64,000 bases of DNA from CAXTSE01 sp964246985. GTDB lineage: Bacteria; Actinomycetota; Actinomycetes; Actinomycetales; Microbacteriaceae. This document shows positions 62,476 through 64,000 of the stretch, in pieces (position 1 is the stretch's first letter; the number at the start of each line of letters is the position of its first letter). A model generated the notes under the pieces. It was not told where the DNA came from, searched no databases, and worked only from the letters and a program-made list of their open reading frames with translations. The stretch is from positions 1 through 64,000 of the forward strand of contig CAXTSE010000014.1 of NCBI GenBank assembly GCA_964246985.1, written 5' to 3'. The translations under genes and the position numbers were made by a program.

Positions 62476-64000
62476 TCAGGCGGTGCGGCGACGGCGGCCC
62501 ACGGCGACCAGCACTGCGCCCAGGAGCAGGGCGAGGAGCGCCGCCAGCACACCCGGTGCCGGGTCCGATCCTGTGGCGGCGAGGTACGCGCTGCGTGAGC
62601 CGCTGCCGTCGGCACCGGTCGTCTGCGTCGCGTCGCTGGGGCTGAGCTCGGGCACATCGTCGATCTCGGGGTCGACGCCCTTCAGCTGGTTGACGTAGAT
62701 GTTGCGCGCGTCGACGCCGTCGAAGTCGAGGTCGGCGCTGGCCAGCGTGTGGCTGATCGTGAGCACCCCTGCGCCCGCCGGCACCGCGTCGAGGCTGGCG
62801 TACGCGCCCGCCCAGCGCACGAGGACGGTGTGCTCGGCGACGTCGCCCGCCGCGATGGCGAGCACCGCGCGCGTGACCCAGGTCAGACCGCCGTCGATCG
62901 AGAGCAGGGCGAACGGCGCGCCGGCTCCGGATGCGGTGGTGAGCGTGATGTAGACGGTCGACGTCGCCGCGCGCGCGAGACGCACCGTGTAGGAATCGCT
63001 CAGGCGGGTCGGCGAGACGTTCGTCCAGCCGCCGGTCTCGGTGATGACCACGAGGCCGGTCGATCCGCGACCGAGGAAGACGTAGGGCGCGACGGGAATG
63101 CCGCCGAGGAATGCGATGGCCACGTCGGTCTCGCCGGGGACGCCGTACGGCACCGGGGCGACCGCGGGTGCAGCGGCGAAGAGCACCGGCGCAGCGAGGT
63201 CGTACATGTCGATCGAGAGACCCGCTCCGACGATCGTGAACCAGTCCTCGTCGACGGTGATGTCGGCCGGATCCGGCGTCTGGACGACGACCCGGCTGGT
63301 GCCGGTGCCGCCGTTGACCGAGACGAAGCCCTGCTCGAGCGCGACGGGCAGCGACGTGAGGGCGTCGACGACCGTGCTCGTGATGAACAGGAACTCGTCG
63401 TCGCCGCTGCCGGCCTCGAGGCGCAGCTCCGAGACGTTGGAGCTGACGACGAAGCGGTCGTCGCCCGCCTGCCCGTACAGGACGGCCGGGCGGCTGACGC
63501 CGTTGCTCAGCCAGCCGTTCGACGTCTCGACGGTCTCGAACGCGTCGTCGGCGGCCACCTGGGGCGCCTCGCGCTTCGTGGCGAAGAACTGCCCGACCAG
63601 GAACGTGTCGTCGCCGTCGCCGCCGTTGATCGTCAGCGGAGCGCTGGTGTCGTCGAGCACGAATGTGTCGTCGCCGCCGAGCCCGTTGACGGTCAGCTTG
63701 CCGTTGACGCTGCGGTCGTAGCTGATGCGCTCGACGGTCGCGGTCCCGCTGGCGACCGCGACGAGCGCGGGCCGACGACCGGCGACCACCGGCAGGCCGG
63801 CGATCTCGGTGACGGCGCGCAGCAGCACGACGTCGTCGCCGGTGCCGGCGTTGACCGTCAGGGTGTTGATGGCGAGTGGATCGGTGCCCGTCCCCACGAC
63901 CTCGATGCGGGTCTCGTGGTGGTCGACGTCGTCCTTGCCCCAGACCGTGACCTCGACGTGGTTGGAGCCGTTCTGGCCATCCACCCGCAGGGAGTTGGGA
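62476..64000 (-). CDS. cell-wall-anchored surface protein with RTX-like repeats (N-terminus outside window)
   Basis: The frame is open to the right edge, so the start is missing; 507 residues are visible. The first ~230 hold degenerate calcium-binding-type nonapeptides: AGTGDDVVLL, GLGGDDTFVLDD, GGDGDDTFLVGQF, GQAGDDRFVV, GSGDDEFLFI. The C-terminus reads YLAATGSDPAPG, then a helix (VLAALLALLLGAVLVAVG) and RRRRTA. This is an LAxTG sortase signal of the class E type. The protein is probably exported, linked to peptidoglycan and calcium-stabilised. A GTG at 63984 is in frame but arbitrary. Confidence 0.75.
   Translation of the reverse strand, partial: PNSLRVDGQNGSNHVEVTVWGKDDVDHHETRIEVVGTGTDPLAINTLTVNAGTGDDVVLLRAVTEIAGLPVVAGRRPALVAVASGTATVERISYDRSVNGKLTVNGLGGDDTFVLDDTSAPLTINGGDGDDTFLVGQFFATKREAPQVAADDAFETVETSNGWLSNGVSRPAVLYGQAGDDRFVVSSNVSELRLEAGSGDDEFLFITSTVVDALTSLPVALEQGFVSVNGGTGTSRVVVQTPDPADITVDEDWFTIVGAGLSIDMYDLAAPVLFAAAPAVAPVPYGVPGETDVAIAFLGGIPVAPYVFLGRGSTGLVVITETGGWTNVSPTRLSDSYTVRLARAATSTVYITLTTASGAGAPFALLSIDGGLTWVTRAVLAIAAGDVAEHTVLVRWAGAYASLDAVPAGAGVLTISHTLASADLDFDGVDARNIYVNQLKGVDPEIDDVPELSPSDATQTTGADGSGSRSAYLAATGSDPAPGVLAALLALLLGAVLVAVGRRRRTA

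Noticed and set aside
62337..62657. N-terminal extension of ClpB upstream of the GTG at 62336
   Set aside because: The region holds the HAIR operator, the -10 box and the ribosome binding site. Its translation has no Clp N-domain similarity.

Overview
The window is 64 kb of very GC-rich DNA. It has dense, short-spaced genes, many GTG starts, frequent ATGA/GTGA stop-start overlaps and palindromic repeats between convergent genes. Gene content (a DUF7882 protein, a DUF6421 protein, a HAIR operator before clpB, an LAxTG sortase-type anchor, an N-domain-less ClpB, purSQ apart from purL) points to an actinobacterium of the family Microbacteriaceae, probably Microbacterium or a close relative. That placement is inferred from sequence style and family knowledge, not from a database search. 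I saw no tRNA, rRNA, CRISPR array, insertion sequence or prophage module.

Layout. 0-5.3 kb: GNAT enzyme, a small tail-anchored protein, a VOC protein, a zinc alcohol dehydrogenase, two tandem SGNH hydrolases and a P-loop kinase. 5.3-12.2 kb: purS-purQ, DUF3817, an ABC-2 exporter, an MscS channel and purL. 12.3-15.5 kb: a large polytopic membrane protein, an SDR enzyme and chorismate mutase. 15.5-23.1 kb: a likely exopolysaccharide locus with an 845-aa LuxR/MalT-like regulator, a Wzz/BY-kinase-like protein and a composite glycosyltransferase. All three upstream regions carry the same G-rich repeat at 12-bp spacing. 23.1-26.4 kb: GNAT, a small membrane protein, and an ECF42-type sigma factor with YCII/DGPF and SRPBCC partners and a matching promoter. 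26.4-31.4 kb: DUF7882, purA, then a TetR - degenerate ABC ATPase - YhgE/Pip operon behind a perfect palindromic operator.

31.5-38.7 kb: TrmH-type methyltransferase diverging from a heliorhodopsin homologue that lacks the retinal-binding lysine, a frameshifted DUF222/HNH gene, an orphan DNA methyltransferase, a HAD phosphatase, a septum-formation-domain protein, pyrE and xthA. 38.7-42.9 kb: solute-binding protein, two permeases and a GH130 phosphorylase, which look like one mannoside uptake and phosphorolysis operon. 43-48.6 kb: AEC transporter, hydrolase, DEAD-box helicase, an AlkD-like gene remnant, DUF6421 and DUF1232. 48.7-52.8 kb: a two-component system followed by an ABC exporter. 52.8-60.2 kb: threonine aldolase, TerC, acyl-CoA ligase, acetyl-CoA synthetase and an LLM oxidoreductase. 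60.2-64 kb: clpB and the C-terminal part of a sortase-anchored surface protein.

Two themes run through the window. First, at least 19 starts lie 6-7 nt after a TANNNT -10 box, so leaderless translation appears common. Second, several proteins keep a recognisable fold but have lost the defining residue: the rhodopsin-like protein has no Schiff-base lysine, the BY-kinase has no Walker A lysine, the LuxR regulator has no P-loop, and the ABC protein has no Walker A.
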